Positions 1 to 11,414 are shown, counted from the stretch's first letter. The stretch is DNA of 64,000 nt from Simmondsia chinensis (GCA_018398585.1 JAGTTD010000007.1:9575320-9639319); one strand, 5' to 3'. Numbers and translations are program-made. The notes: generated by a model from the sequence alone, not told the origin.

Positions 1-309
1 TTCTTAGAAGTTTGGTATTTTAGCTTAGTTTGGTTATTGAGGGGTTAGTCTATTCCAAGCAATAGTGTTTCATCCAGAAAAGCATCTTGGGTTGATGGGA
101 CAAGTTGTCATTCGAGTAGGCTTGTGTTCCGACATCGAGAGTTTTTTTTTTTGAAAGGATTGGCTGTTGGGGTTGAGTGATGATATCTTTATGTAGGCAT
201 CTTTGATAAAGAGGTCTTTCGATGTGGCCTTTTTTTGGTGTTTATTTGTATTTGTTATTGAAGTGGGTGTTGATCTATATAGTGGGATATGGCCATAGGT
301 AGATCTACC

Positions 310-344
<35 letters not shown>

Positions 345-452
345 CCCCAATTTTTGTCTTTATCTCTACTCACTCATGTGTGCTCTTCAGTTTCGCCTTC
401 GTGGGACGTTGGTTTTTGTATCATGATTATTTCACTAATTATAGAAAAAAAA
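1..452 (+). mobile_element. L1-type LINE 3' end fragment
   Basis: Non-coding, T-rich 3' tail of an L1-like LINE that ends in a short A run near 445-452. The last 40 bases (TTTTTGTATCATGATTAT, then CACTAATTAT and the A run) match the 3' end of the LINE at 860-1726, so both belong to one family. No ORF2 coding sequence is recognisable in the visible part, and the element may begin before the window. It is interrupted by a pure C tract at 311-342. Seen: the shared tail and A run. Inferred: L1 membership, through the other copy, which carries an ORF1 end. Confidence 0.5.
311..342. repeat. 32-base poly-C tract
   Basis: An uninterrupted run of 32 C residues inside the LINE 3' tail. Such a run is rare in an AT-rich plant genome, is prone to replication slippage and sequencing error, and could form G-quadruplex structure on the minus strand. 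Its true length should be treated as uncertain. Confidence 0.9.
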
Positions 453-859
453 TGTGGAGGTTGCTCCTGGTAGCATTCATATAATTTTTGCCTAATCCAG
501 TATGTGATGTTTTGATTGGACTTAGTAATTTTTTTCAAGGTCTTTGTCATGTCATGATGGTGCTCCAATGAAATATTGTTGAGACCATATGTAAATTGGG
601 AAAAAAAAAAATTATGTGGTAATTTTCAACTCAATGTAGCATCTACCTGTATATTTAGCATATGAGGCTAGAGTGGTTGTGCTTTTTCAATGCTAATAGA
701 TGTCTGCATTTCAAAGGTAGATGGGGCTGTGGATGCTCAATTTCACCATCCCCCTTTTTTTCTTCAATTCCCCTTTTGATATTGCCCTCCTTCTCTCTAG
801 ATTGAGTCAACCAAAACCTTTCTCTTCTTCCCTTAGCTTGGATTGAGAACTCTATGACC

Positions 860-1403
860 GACCTAATTAGATCTCATGATCAGACACCTCCTTAGGATAA
901 CCAAGCCCAGGATCCCGTGAGCGATAATGACTCAGTGTCATCAGGGCCTGAATACCCATCAGGCTACAAGCCCTCCATCCTCTTAAGGCCTCAATAGAGT
1001 AACCCTATGAGTAGTGAGGAGAGGTTTTGCAATAATGTTACCGTGATGCACAGTGAGGAATTTAGTAAAGCGGGTGAGAGGACGGATAATGTGGTGGCAA
1101 AACAACAAGTTTCTAATGTTTTCTTGTCTAAGAGGGCCAGAAAGCGATAAGTTGTTGGAGAAAAGAGCAAGCAAAGAGGGAACTTAAAATTTTTTGAAGG
1201 ACATGACTCCTGGAAGCAGTGAGAAGAGGACAGTTCAGCGCTCTAGTAGAAGGAGGAGGAAGTAGGTGAAGGAGGGTAGAAATAGATGAGAAACTGATAA
1301 TCTTAATGCCGCAGAGAGAGTGTGGGCCCTTGGTAAGAAGCTTGGTATGTCATTTGATAGAGACGAATCACTCATTGTCAAGCACATAGCAGCTCTAAAA
1401 TAG
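860..1403 (+). pseudogene. LINE ORF1 C-terminal remnant
   Basis: Remnant of the RNA-binding ORF1 protein of a plant L1 LINE. The best-preserved part is the last 30 codons (1314-1403), including WALGKKLGMSFDRDES, which fits the conserved 'lgKxLGxxFxGdExxxI' tail of plant L1 ORF1 proteins; the reading frame closes at TAG 1401-1403. Upstream is a Lys/Arg-rich stretch (about 1190-1300) also typical of this protein, but with several stops and frame changes. The N-terminal RNA-recognition and zinc-knuckle parts cannot be traced. Non-functional. The L1 assignment rests on the C-terminal motif and on the match to the copy ending near 35680. Confidence 0.5.
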
Positions 1404-1726
1404 GGTTAAGAATCATGTCTCGCTTATCTGACTGAAACAACTACTTTGATAGGCCAACACTCCTATTGATGGTTTCCTAATCCCCTTCCCTTGTTTTACT
1501 AATTCGGTTTATTCTCATTCTATTCTCGATCGTCTTAATTAAGGTTTAGTCTTCTAGTAACAGTAAGTATTGCTAGTAATTTCTCCTCTTTCTTGTTTTT
1601 TATGGATGTCAAGTTGGCTAGTTCTATATTTCTCAGCTGCAAGCTTATGTGCGGGCTGGCTTAGGCTTTGTTTCTATAGGTTTGCCTATTTTGTATCACG
1701 ACTTATTTTGCTAATTATCAAAAAAA
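860..1726 (+). mobile_element. ORF1-only L1-type LINE derivative, copy 1
   Basis: A LINE remnant in which the C-terminal end of ORF1 (stop at 1401-1403) is followed after only about 320 bases of pyrimidine-rich tail by a terminal A run at 1720-1726. A full L1 would have a multi-kilobase ORF2 with endonuclease and reverse transcriptase between these points; nothing of it is present. The copy at 34838-36036 has the same layout. The 5' boundary is uncertain and I could not find a convincing target duplication. Confidence 0.55.
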
Positions 1727-3169
1727 TGAGTATAGTTCTAGGTCTAACTTTAGCTAGGTAAAAGTATACTAATATTTTTACCATTTTCTAATTTAGTTTA
1801 TGATAATAAAAATCAATAAATATTTTTTGATGTTGATATGTAGGTACTTCAATGATGTATCTGTCCTCGGATATATAGCCAATTTCACTCGGTAGCATCT
1901 TCTTTACAGACGATGGAAAACATGTTATAAGTACTTCCCTCAAGAATGGAGGTTGCGTTATAGAATATATTTAAGGTTTGCAAACAAGTTTCATTATTTA
2001 ATGAATATTTTATATAACATAGCTTGTTTAGTAGTAATATTTTCTTTCTATGGTAGGGTGCATATTATTTCATATAACATATGCTATGTAAGGCTTGAAT
2101 TAATGGTGATATTAGAAGGGCTCCTCCCAAATGATTATGAATATTTGTTTGGCATTCCTTCCGTGATAAATGGAAACGTGACAAATGAAAAACAAATCAA
2201 AAGAAAAATAAGAAAAACAGAAGAATAAGGAAGGATGAGATATGTGAGGAAACTCACATGTGTGTGTGTGTGTAAAATAAAATTTTTTATTCATGTGTTT
2301 ATTTGGTTTGATTTGTTGAGAAGGAAAAGAATAGAGGTGAGTACCCACATCAATAGAAAAGAAGATCGGGCTAGAGAGTTAGTAGATGCAAAATCATGAA
2401 CTATCACGGTGTTTTATATGATACCTGAGTATAATTTATATCATATTTGATAAACAAAAAAATGATTAAATTTAAATTGTAAAACATTTTTTTTCACAAA
2501 AAAAAAAAAAAAAGACCATACGGAAGAGATGAAAACATTACAAGGAGCACAACCAATTTTGGAGATGGATACTTAGTAACTGCTGGTAATCCAATAACGG
2601 GGCCATCTGTTTTAATCTCATGCAGAGGATGTTAGCCTCCCATTGAGCATCATCATCCAGCACATCTACTACATGAACTCCTTGGTTGAGTTCTAAAGCA
2701 CCACCTATCTTTAATCATATGGTACAAGACATGCAACAACAACTAGATGATATGAAAACAAAAAAATAGGGGAGCTGTATGATTCAAATAGTAATATACG
2801 AAGTAGTATGCTAACAATGATGTAGATGATGAGTGAGCTCTTCAACAAAACCTTCAAAACTTTCCTAAAACCCGTCTCTTTGGTAGCCTCCTCACACTCT
2901 AATAATGAGCTTTGTAGAATAAATTGAATATTAATATTATATTTTGATATATTAAATAATTTTGTTCATTGATATTGGGTTCATAAAATTATTTATCACT
3001 AATTTGATTATATTTCATAGTTGTGCAAATTATTGATGTTGGATTGGTAAAATTTAAACGTATTTCTACCGAAATCAAAATATATATCGTAAAAGTTTTA
3101 ATTAAAGATGGATAAAATAGATCCTAGACAAAAACAATTGTCTCTTTGTGTAAAAACAAATACGGATTA
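1727..3169. other. Unassigned AT-rich intergenic stretch
   Basis: No gene or complete element recognised. It holds a short (GT)n run near 2258-2272 and an A run near 2497-2512. Short open frames in 1953-2350 have low-complexity composition and no recognisable motif, so I do not call them. Confidence 0.6.
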
Positions 3170-3500
3170 TAAATCACCGAGGGTGGACAAAGCAATTTGT
3201 TGCTGATCCGTCTCTAATAGACATTTTTGCAACGGATGATTGCAATCGTAATTAGAGACGACTTTCTCCTTCATAAATTTGTGTCTTATTGGAGACTAAT
3301 TTGCAATAGATTTAAGTTGCTGCAATGAGAAATCATAGCCACTATAAGAAGTCCATCGCTTGTTGTAGAGGAATTAGCAAAGAAAACTTGCCGTTTTATT
3401 AGAGACAACTTAGGTTGTTTTTAACCTGTCTTGAATTTTAGATTGGATAGGGATGACATGTTATGTCTCTAATTGAGGTGAATACATTGCCCTTGAAAGG
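3170..3500. mobile_element. Possible CACTA (En/Spm-like) remnant
   Basis: At 3340 the sequence reads CACTATAAGAAGTCC, resembling the CACTA-type terminus (CACTACAAGAA). Around it are repeated GTCTCTAAT / AGAGACGAC / AGAGACAAC words on both sides (for example near 3212, 3256, 3402 and 3468), like the subterminal repeats of plant CACTA elements. No second terminus, 3-bp target duplication or transposase was found. Could equally be a chance match in a repeat-rich stretch. Confidence 0.25.
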
Positions 3501-3811
3501 CAGATATGTTTTATGACGATGATGATTCCAGACTGTTAAATGCATTGCAAACTGGTTTGCAAAGTTTTTGTGACAGGTGTTTTTGTAATGGATTTTAAAT
3601 TACAACATTTTGTCTCAACCCTGCCATTGATGTTATGTGGCAGATTAAAGAAAGGTTTTCTGGATTTATTGATTTCCTAATAGACCAATTGGCTTTCAAC
3701 ACAGTTAGATAGAACTAGTCCTGAACTTGAACTCAGGCTTTGAAACACAATGAGCTTCAGAATAAGTACAAGATGTTAGATTTTGGGGATTGTGCGCTTC
3801 ACTATTGTTAT

Positions 3812-3858
3812 ACAACTACAACAACAACAACAATCCCAATGCCTCGCGGCTCCCACAA
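3812..3858 (-). mobile_element. 47-bp 3'-tail fragment of the SINE/RTE family
   Basis: A tiny minus-strand insertion consisting only of the (TTG)n-type 3' end shared by the RTE LINE at 40471 and the 5S-headed SINEs: on the plus strand CAACAACAACAA followed by an eroded CCCAGTGCC..GGCTCCCAC. It is bounded by a 17-bp perfect target duplication, CGCTTCACTATTGTTAT, at 3795-3811 and 3859-3875. The duplication includes the first six bases of the copia A 5' LTR, so this insertion is younger than copia A. It is an extremely 5'-truncated retrotransposition product; SINE or RTE origin cannot be separated at this length. Confidence 0.75.
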
Positions 3859-3869
3859 CGCTTCACTAT

Positions 3870-4821
3870 TGTTATGTTGTACCCTAATTGCCATCCATGT
3901 GTCCTAAACTATGCCTTAATATAGAACTCGGGCTAAAATTGAGCTTAAAATAAACCTAGACATATTTAGGATTAATACACTACAAAATGCAATATTTGGT
4001 TGAACAGACGTATCCAAAATGCGTCGCTTATTGCTTTAAATAAAAGAAATGGCAAAGTTGTAAATAAGTGCAAAATCAAGGGTTAAAACGTTTTGAAAAT
4101 TAAATTTTGGCATTTCAGACATTTTATAAAATGTCCATGTCCGGATGTAGTTACTCTCGCTGCCCAAGATGTTTTCTTTTCCCGTTTTATGCTTGTTGAG
4201 TGTCATTCATCCAACGGCCCATAGAGGACATGTTTTGCTCTACCCATGTGCGGATTTGTGTATCTTTTGTAGAATTGTGGCCGTTCTTTCGCTTCATTAT
4301 CAGTGGCTGAGATTGCATTATGGGCTGAGACATTGATTGAGGAGGCACTGGGATATATTAAGGGATGAGAGCGAAATTAAAATGTAGATTTCATTTTTTC
4401 TATTTTTTCCTCTTCGTTTTCATGTCTTTCGTTTTTAGTTCAGGTCTCTTGCTCAAAGCTTAACCCCTAATTTCTCTCTAAGCTCCATTCATGGGAGAGT
4501 CAAGCATCTGGTGAGAAGATCATTGCTGCTTTGGGTTAGATCTTCTATTTATCTTAGAAGCCCTACATATGAATATGTAATGTGAGGTGTGCATTTATAA
4601 TTTGGTCTGTAAATTGTAATAATTAGTAAATATAGTGAAGATCTTTCTAAAAATAGGGAGTCGAGGACTAGGACCATCTTTTTTAGTTTAAACCTCGAAA
4701 GAATCCCGATGTTCTATTCTTTAGTTGTTCTTGCTTGAGAAATCGTGTCTATATTCGTTCTTTTGTTTTCGTCAACTTGTAAATCTTTTAACAAGGCCAT
4801 TTCAATATAATAACACCAACA
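3870..4821 (+). repeat. 5' LTR of copia A
   Basis: Begins TGTTATGTTG, ends CACCAACA, 952 bp. It aligns along its length with 14213-15172; shared blocks include AAAATTGAGCTTAAAATAAAC (3936 and 14270) and the 3' end stretches with TTTTGTTT and TTCGACTTGTAA-like words. The two LTRs differ by many substitutions and small indels, so the insertion is old. Confidence 0.85.
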
Positions 4822-4823
4822 AG

Positions 4824-4835
4824 TAGTATCAGAGC
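4824..4835 (+). promoter_or_regulatory. Primer binding site of copia A
   Basis: TAGTATCAGAGC directly inside the 5' LTR, one change from the plant initiator-Met tRNA type TGGTATCAGAGC used to prime minus-strand synthesis. It fixes the 3' boundary of the 5' LTR and the plus orientation. Confidence 0.8.
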
Positions 4836-5720
4836 CATGGTTAGTGTTAATGATCAAGAAATGGCTTCTGCTAAATATGTCATAGAGAAGTATAAAGGTA
4901 GGAATGATTTTGAGTTATGGAAAGTCAAAGTCAAGGTGTTGTTGATGTCTCTTGGAAAGCTCAACACTCCTACCGGAGTGAAAGAAGCCATAGGGGCTCA
5001 TTGACAAGGAGAAGGTAAACATCAAGCAATTGGCTAATGGTAATCTCTTACTTTGCCTTGATAATACTGTTCTATCTAAAGTATGTGGTGAACCTGATAG
5101 TACTACTGTTAGGCCAAATTAAATGAACTATATGCCACTAAATTATTAACCAATAGAGTATTACACATGGAAGAGTTCTATACCTTTAAAATGGATGAAA
5201 ACAGACGACTAGAGGACAATCTTGACGACTTCCATGGGGTTTTAAATGATCTAACGAACTTAAAGATAGAAGTTTCTGATGAAGTACATGCAGTGATTCT
5301 TTTAGGCTTATTATCTAAGTACTTCAGAGCATTTAATGATTCCCGTAGGTATTGATGAAAAAACATATCGCTTAGTGAAGTAGAGGATGCCCTTTAGTCT
5401 AAAATAGTTGAACTTAAAAGATATAGAAAATAATGTTTAAACAGTAACAATAATGGGGAAGGGCTAATAATAAGATGCAGAACTAAAATAAGAGAAAGCC
5501 AAAATGGCAAGAGAAGAGGAAGCAGTAAGAATAGATCTCAATTTAGGGATATAAAAGACCTATCTAAAGTAAAATGCTATGAATGTGGAAAGATGGTTCC
5601 TATTAAACATTACGGCCTTGAAAACAAGAAGAACTAGGTCACTGCTGATAGCACTGTGTCTACTGATTGTTATGAACATGGTGAAGTGCTTGTTGCAACT
5701 TCTGACATTACTGTGCATGA
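4836..5720 (+). pseudogene. copia A gag remnant
   Basis: Nucleocapsid precursor of a copia element. Translation opens at 4838 with MVSVNDQEMASAKY and a recognisable WKVKVKVLL segment; further on come the KLNELYATK and MEEFYTFKM segments typical of the UBN2-type gag domain, in changing frames. Near 5572 lies a damaged zinc knuckle (CYECGKM...KHYGLEN) in which the CCHC spacing is lost. Stops at 5003, 5122, 5355 and elsewhere. The order LTR, primer site, gag, integrase supports the assignment. Non-functional. Confidence 0.75.
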
Positions 5721-5739
5721 ATAGGCATTAGACTCTATT

Positions 5740-6660
5740 CGTAGCTTTCACATGTCATCTGATAGATCATATTTTGTTGATTATATGACTGTGAATGAGG
5801 GGAAGACCCTGTTGAGGAACAACCATGGCTGTTGGGTAGTAGGGGTTGGTAATCTTTGGGTTTGGATGGATGATGCTACTAATTCTATTTTAGAGGGAGT
5901 TAAGCATGTTCCTGAGTTGAAAAGAAACCTAATAATCTTAGGAAAACTTGACCTTTGTGGGTTCACCTTGAAGCTGTTTAGGGGTGAGATGAAAATTTTG
6001 AGAGGAGCCCTAGCAGTCCTTAGGGGGGTGGTCGAGAATCGGTTGTATGTCCTAAAGGAGGAGGTGGTTTCGGAGGAGGGTAACATTTCCAGGAAAGACA
6101 AATCAGACACTACTAACCTATGGCATAGGAGGTTGGGCCATATGTCAAAAAGGGAGGTGTTTGCATCTGATTGTTTGTCCAAACTTGATTTCTGTGACTA
6201 TTGCATATATGAAAAGCATCATAGTCTTGCATTTAGCAATGGTTCATGTACTACTGTAGGCATTATTGATTACATACATATTGACCTATGGGGACCCTCT
6301 ACTGTACCTACAATGGATGGAACATTTTGTTTCCTATTTATTGTTGATGATGATTTCGCACACAAAGTTTGGGTTTTCTTGCCAAAAAATAAGAATGATG
6401 CATTTGAAAAGTTTGTCAAATGGAAAAACTTGAGAATCTAACAAGAAAGAAAATTGAAGTGTCAAGAACTGATAATGGACTAGAATTTGTTAATCCTGAG
6501 TTTGATGCATTGTGCGATGAGCATGGAATAAAAAGACATATGATAGTTCGAAAAATCCCACAGTAGAATGATGCAGCTGAAAGATTGAACATTACTTTAC
6601 TAGATCGTGTAAGATGCGTGTCATTTTCATCAGGCCTCAACAAATAATTTTGGGGTGAAG
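5740..6660 (+). pseudogene. copia A pre-integrase and integrase remnant
   Basis: A long open stretch at 5752-6441 encodes the gag-pre-integrase domain (LEGVKHVPELKRNLI), the HHCC zinc domain (LWHRRLGHMS followed by CDYCIYEKHH) and the start of the catalytic core with its first acidic residue (YIHIDLWGP). After the stop at 6439 the core continues in another frame: SRTDNGLEFVNPEFDALC (second Asp) and NDAAERLN (catalytic Glu). The three catalytic positions are thus still visible but spread over frames. At about 6640 the sequence passes into the hinge region. In copia elements this enzyme inserts the cDNA copy. Broken, not functional. Confidence 0.8.
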
Positions 6661-7149
6661 CTTTAAATACGACAACTTATTTGATAAAGAGATCACCTTA
6701 TTTTTCTTTAAAATGAAAACTATTAAGCATGTATGGTTTGAAAAACCAGCAATTGTGACAATTTGCATGTGTTTGGATGTTTAGTTTTAGCCCCCCAAAA
6801 TGAGGGTAAGCTGGAACCTAGGGCCATCAAGGGTATATTCCTAGGCTATCCTTTAGGGGTTAAGGGGTATAAAATAGTAGTCAAAGATAGAAATCGGACT
6901 AGGTCACCATTAATGAGAATGAGATATCATCCTTAAATGAATAATTAACTATTAGCCCAGTAACCATAGAAGCATTGACTCTGAAATATATGAGTTTGAG
7001 ATGAACCCACATAACCCAACTTACCCTAGGACTAAAACAAAGGACAATAGTGAAGAAAATGACCAAAATGAGACCGACCAAAATGTAAATAGACTTGAAA
7101 TAGATTAAAACAGACCTGGTAGGTTGGCCTAGAACCAAACCTTAGCTGA

Positions 7150-8385
7150 ATAGAACTTGAAAAATTATCAGTTGTCTAGAGATAGAGTTAGGAAGGAAAT
7201 TAAGGGCTCAAATAGGTTTAGATATGCTGCTTGCATTGCCTATGCCCTAAACACAACCCTAGAATATGTAGAGTCTGAACCTATGACTTACAAAGAAGCT
7301 ATCAGCAGTAAATATTCAGCAGAATGGATGAATGCAATGGCTGCTGAGATGGAAAGTCTTAGGCAAAACTAGACATGGACCTTAGTCCCTATGCCTAAAG
7401 ATAGAAAACTGATAGGTTCTAAGTGCGTATTCAAGGTTAAGGAACCTGAAACTCCCGAGGGATTACTTAGGTTTAAAGCTAAGTTAGTTGCCAAAGGTTT
7501 TACTCGAAGAGAGGGGTTTGATTACATTAGACAATTTTTCCCCCAATTGTGAAACATATAATAAATAGGCTATTAATGTGTTTGACTGCTAAGTATGATA
7601 TGTATCTTGAACAAATGGATGTTACCACTATTTTCTTGCATGGTGAGCTGAAGGAGGAAATCCTCATGGCTCAATTTGAAGGGTTTGAGGAATCCAAATT
7701 TGCTGATTTGATATGTTTGCTAAAAAAGTCCTTTTACAGACTTAAACAGTCGCCTAGACAGTGGTGTAGGTGCTTTGATTCATTTATGATTGATAACAGT
7801 TTCACTAGATTAGTACATGATACATGCATTTACTTTAAAGATGTGGATGATAAGCATGCTTTGTATTTACTGATAAATAAGGATGAAATGCTTTTAGCTA
7901 GCAGATCAAAGAAATAGATTTTACACCTAAAAATGAGATTAAACAAGACATTTGACATGAAAAACTTAGGTGAGGCTAAAAAATCTTGTGAATGGACATT
8001 ATAAGAAACAAAGTTTTAAAAACTATCCATTTATCAGAAGAACGTTATCTAATCAAGGTTTTAAAATGGTTTAACATGTTTGGATCAAAAATTGTAAGAT
8101 TGCCCATGGCAAGTCAGTATAAATATTTAGCAACTCAATACTAAGAGGCAGACCAAGAAAAACAGAAAATGTCTAGTATTCCTTATGCAAATGCAGTAGG
8201 TTTATTAATGTATGCAATGACTATAATAGACTAGACTTTTCTTACCAAATGAGTGTCTTATCCAGATTTATGGAAAATCAAGAAAAAATACACCAGGATG
8301 GGGTAAAATGGCTCCTAAGATATGTAAGGGGAACTTTAGATTTAGGTCTGAACTTTGGTAGGGGACCAAAGTTCACGTAGGAATG
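7150..8385 (+). pseudogene. copia A reverse transcriptase remnant
   Basis: The RT domain starts with SAEWMNAMAAEMESL (7318-7362) and WTLVPMPKDRKLIGSK, runs through FKAKLVAKGFTRREGFDY, then in the open stretch 7549-7917 through YLEQMDVTTIFLHGEL and LKKSFYRLKQSPRQWCRC, all copia RT blocks. The catalytic YVDD box is replaced by NKDE (around 7873), so the active site is lost. After 7917 the frame is broken; an RNase H lead-in (GLNFGRG) reaches 8365 before the gypsy block starts. Length and order are normal for copia; the interruption is the nested insertion. Confidence 0.8.
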
Positions 8386-8940
8386 TAGGGGGTAAAACTA
8401 ATCGGTACCAATTGTGGCAAGGTTAGGAACCCACTACAGCAAATTGATAGGTTTCTGATCTTTGTGAGGTTAGGAATCCCACTACAGTATAGCCAAATTC
8501 CCCTCCTTGGTAGGGTAGACCAAGATTACAGATAAGCCAATATCACCACCTTGGTTGGCTAGACCAATGATATAGAAGAACTTTATAATCTCGCATAGAG
8601 AATTAAAAGATAACACTTAATTTGATTGAGAACTTTCAATTGAAAAATATCGCTAGTGAATTGAATAATGAGGTCATAGAAGCCTTTATATATGGAGTGC
8701 TAGGAAGATAGTAAATAATATAAACGATCCTAGAGCTATAATAAGAGTAAAGGGTAAAACAGTAATTGGACTAAAACCCTAGTATACTTGCCTAGCACGG
8801 GGATATGCACCATTTATGAAAATATACTCTAATAAATATTAAAACTCCTGAAATTTAAATTACTTCTAGAAACTAGACTAATAAAAATTAGGATAAATAA
8901 TAGACTAACTTAAAGCTAATTAAATAAATTAGGGTTGACA
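8375..8940 (-). repeat. Gypsy LTR at the left end of the block
   Basis: Aligns in reverse complement with 12040-12522. Shared features are ATTGTGGCAAGG near the end and repeated ACCACCTTGGTTGGCTAG-like units (8549-8566), seen here as a few diverged internal copies. On the minus strand it starts TGTCAACCCT and directly follows the end of gag, without pol in between, so it is either a recombination product or the LTR of a deletion derivative. Confidence 0.6.
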
Positions 8941-8944
8941 CTCC

Positions 8945-9865
8945 GTGTCATGCTCCTCATACTACTTCTTGACATTTGTAGTACTTGATTTGAATAGTGG
9001 GATGACTTAAACTAACTTCTTTGTCATTTTCGGTGTTGGAAGGTGTAGGTGAGACTGCCTTTGAAGGCGCTGTCTTAGATTGTAGAGGCCCTTAGCTGAT
9101 GCACTCTCCTTGCACTTTGATGAACTACCAACACTCTTCTTAGATCTTTCCTTCTTGACTTTAAGGGCTAAGTCAATGACATAATTAAGGGTCCAATAAT
9201 GTTGAAATTGTACAATCTCATCGATCTTAGAATTCAAACCTCCTAAATAATGCGCAATAGTTTTCTCTTCAGGCTCTTTAATGTCACATTTCATCATGAG
9301 TTGCCTGAATTCCATGGTATATTCTTCAATAGATATTGATCTCTACTTCAAGTTGTGGAACTTGATGAAGGTATCTTGGCAATAATCTTCAGGAAGAAAT
9401 TTACAAGTCAATTCTCAAAGCATTTTACTCTAAGATTTTATCTTACTTCGACCTTCTTTTTCTCTTTTTCTTGAGATTCTCCCACCAAATGGATGCATAC
9501 TTCTTTAGCTTGATAGCAATAAGTCGGACTTGACATTCATCAGGGATATTTTTAAGTTCAAAAACTCCATCCATGGTGTGAATCCAATGGTGGAAGTCAT
9601 CAAGTTGTAGGCATCCTTTAAATTCAACAATGTCCACTTTGATATTCCAACTGGATGATTTGTTGGGCAAAGTTTGATGGTGATGACATCGAGGTGCTTC
9701 TTCTTCACATGACGAGTCACTGGAGTGGAGTGGATTAGATCTGTAACTTTCGTCACTTGAACCATGGCTCTCTGAATGGATATTTGCACCATCAACTTGG
9801 TTTTGCTATTGAGTGGCCAGTTGTTTTGTAGAACTTGAACTTTACGACGAAAATACGCCATTTCA
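8945..9865 (-). pseudogene. gypsy gag remnant in the block
   Basis: Capsid/nucleocapsid precursor of a gypsy element. On the minus strand it shows FKGCLQLDDFHHWIHTMD and VFELKNIPDECQVRLIAIKL followed by YASIWWENLKK (9462-9620), the typical Retrotrans_gag core, then MEFRQLMMKCDIKEPEEK and ALKVKKERSKK (9007-9315). Between the open pieces lie frameshifts. A remnant of a zinc knuckle (YKCQEV) lies at the C-terminal end near 8965. Non-functional; lineage uncertain. Confidence 0.7.
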
Positions 9866-10254
9866 ATGTCAACAAGATCTATTAGTTTAGCGGCATTATA
9901 GCATCTTAGGGGCTTTTTGTTGTTACATTAATTTCAAACCAGAGTAGAATCTTGAAAAACAGAGGGAAGAATGGGAATAGGCACATCAAAATTAGCAAAA
10001 TTGGACTCGCTGATGTAAACTACTGACGTGGTAGAATGTTGAGGTCGTAGAAACTATGGATGTTATGGCAGTGGCGTGGCGGATGTATAGCAGAAACATG
10101 CAACAAGAAAGCCCAGTCACGCAGGCGGTGTGTGGAAGCGCACGCAGCCTTGATTAGTGGAGTGCGGCAATTTTGATTTTGGTAGATCGGATGAAGGGGA
10201 TCCCGATGGTGGTGTTGGTGTGCTCTAGAAAACATCCAGCCTTGAACAAAGTAT

Positions 10255-10615
10255 ACAAGGTACTCCTTATGTAATAGGCAATGACTCCAGTTATCCAATG
10301 TTCGAATAATAGCGTAGAACTCCTTGTCATATGAAGAGTAATTTGCCTTTAGCATCATTCAACTTTTTACTAAAGAAATGCAATAGGACGAGCTTCTAAG
10401 AATGACACCATTGCCCCACATATGAGGATCGAAATTAAGTAATGCAAACACATGTGCTTCAGTGATCCTTCTTTTTAGTTCTTCAAAACTTTCTTGTGCT
10501 TTATCATTCCAACTATAGTGCTCTCCTTTCATGCATTTAGTCATCTAGGCAGCAATTGAGCTAAAATTTCGAATGAAACGTCTATAGAAAGAGGCTAATC
10601 CATGGATATAGAATA
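10255..10615 (-). pseudogene. gypsy RT/RNase H fragment in the block
   Basis: On the minus strand: the end of RT (ASFYRRFIRNFSS, from 10605), MTKCMKGEHYSWNDKAQESF, TEAHVFALLNFDP, then the RNase H lead NYSSYDKEFYAIIRTLDNW (about 10277-10340). These are standard gypsy RT/RNase H blocks. The segment stops abruptly near 10255 and on the minus strand is followed by gag-upstream sequence, the reverse of normal gag-pol order, so this is a rearranged element. Confidence 0.7.
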
Positions 10616-10620
10616 ACTTT

Positions 10621-11414
10621 CAATATAAAGAGAAGAAAAAGAGAAAACTCTCTAACTTTGATTATACATAAACAATTGAACTGAATACAAGACTCACCAT
10701 AATGGGTATTTACAGACTAAATAAATCCTAAAAAGATAAACATAGAATAATTAAATCATACTTGATAAATATAAATATAAACGAATCCTAATGGATAAAT
10801 ATAAAAATAATTTAAAGGAAAATTAACACTTAGGTATCCTGAGGTTTGAGCATTTATCACTTAGGTACCTTGACATTGTAATATATACAATAAGGTACCT
10901 TATGTTCTAGACATTTTATTACTTAGTTAAACTAAAGTTCTAAAATTCTATCAATCAGATATCCTTTTGTCAAAAATTCGTTCAATTTTTGTTAGAAAAT
11001 GATAAAATTCAATACAATTTGTACAATATATTAGTGGTTTCATTAGAAATTGATGATTTTTTTGTGAAAACAATGTGAAAATGACACGTAATTGTGCTAT
11101 TTTCAAGTGATTTATATTAACATTTGTGAATATTTTATCACAATTAGTTGAATTCTGATGAAAAATATTGGCATTAGCTTATATATATTATCACATTGAT
11201 GTACTATGGCAATATTTTTTAAATAAAATTGATCAAATTCTTATAAAATTTCATTAAATTCTGGCACAGGGTACTTAAGTGATGAAATGTTAAAATCTCA
11301 GGGTACCCCATTATATATATTAAAATCTCAAGATACTTAAGTAATCAATGCTTAAACTTTAGGGTACCTAAATGATAATTTTCCTAATTTAAATCTAATT
11401 GACAAATCCTAACA
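10621..11414 (-). repeat. Gypsy LTR split by a MITE
   Basis: Reverse complement of 12040 to about 12260: both contain TAATAAATAAACATAAAG/ATAAACATAGAATAATT-like words and, at the LTR start, TGTTAGGATTT. The 3' end of the LTR is missing where it meets the RT fragment at 10620. It is interrupted by a 568-bp MITE at 10817-11384. On the minus strand the sequence just before the LTR start (11415-11500) matches that before 12040, so both are 3' LTRs of the same family. Confidence 0.65.
10817..11384. mobile_element. Mutator-type MITE, 568 bp
   Basis: Terminal inverted repeats of about 110 bp: left GGAAAATTAACACTTAGGTA, right (reverse complement) GGAAAATTATCATTTAGGTA. The 9-bp target duplication TAATTTAAA is perfect (10808-10816 and 11385-11393), as expected for Mutator-like elements. 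The inside is AT-rich and non-coding, so the element is non-autonomous. It sits inside the gypsy LTR 10621-11414, whose sequence continues without loss on either side. Confidence 0.85.

Noticed and set aside
5781..6182. 133-codon minus-strand open frame
   Set aside because: Lies opposite the copia A pre-integrase coding region, which has clear domain motifs on the plus strand.
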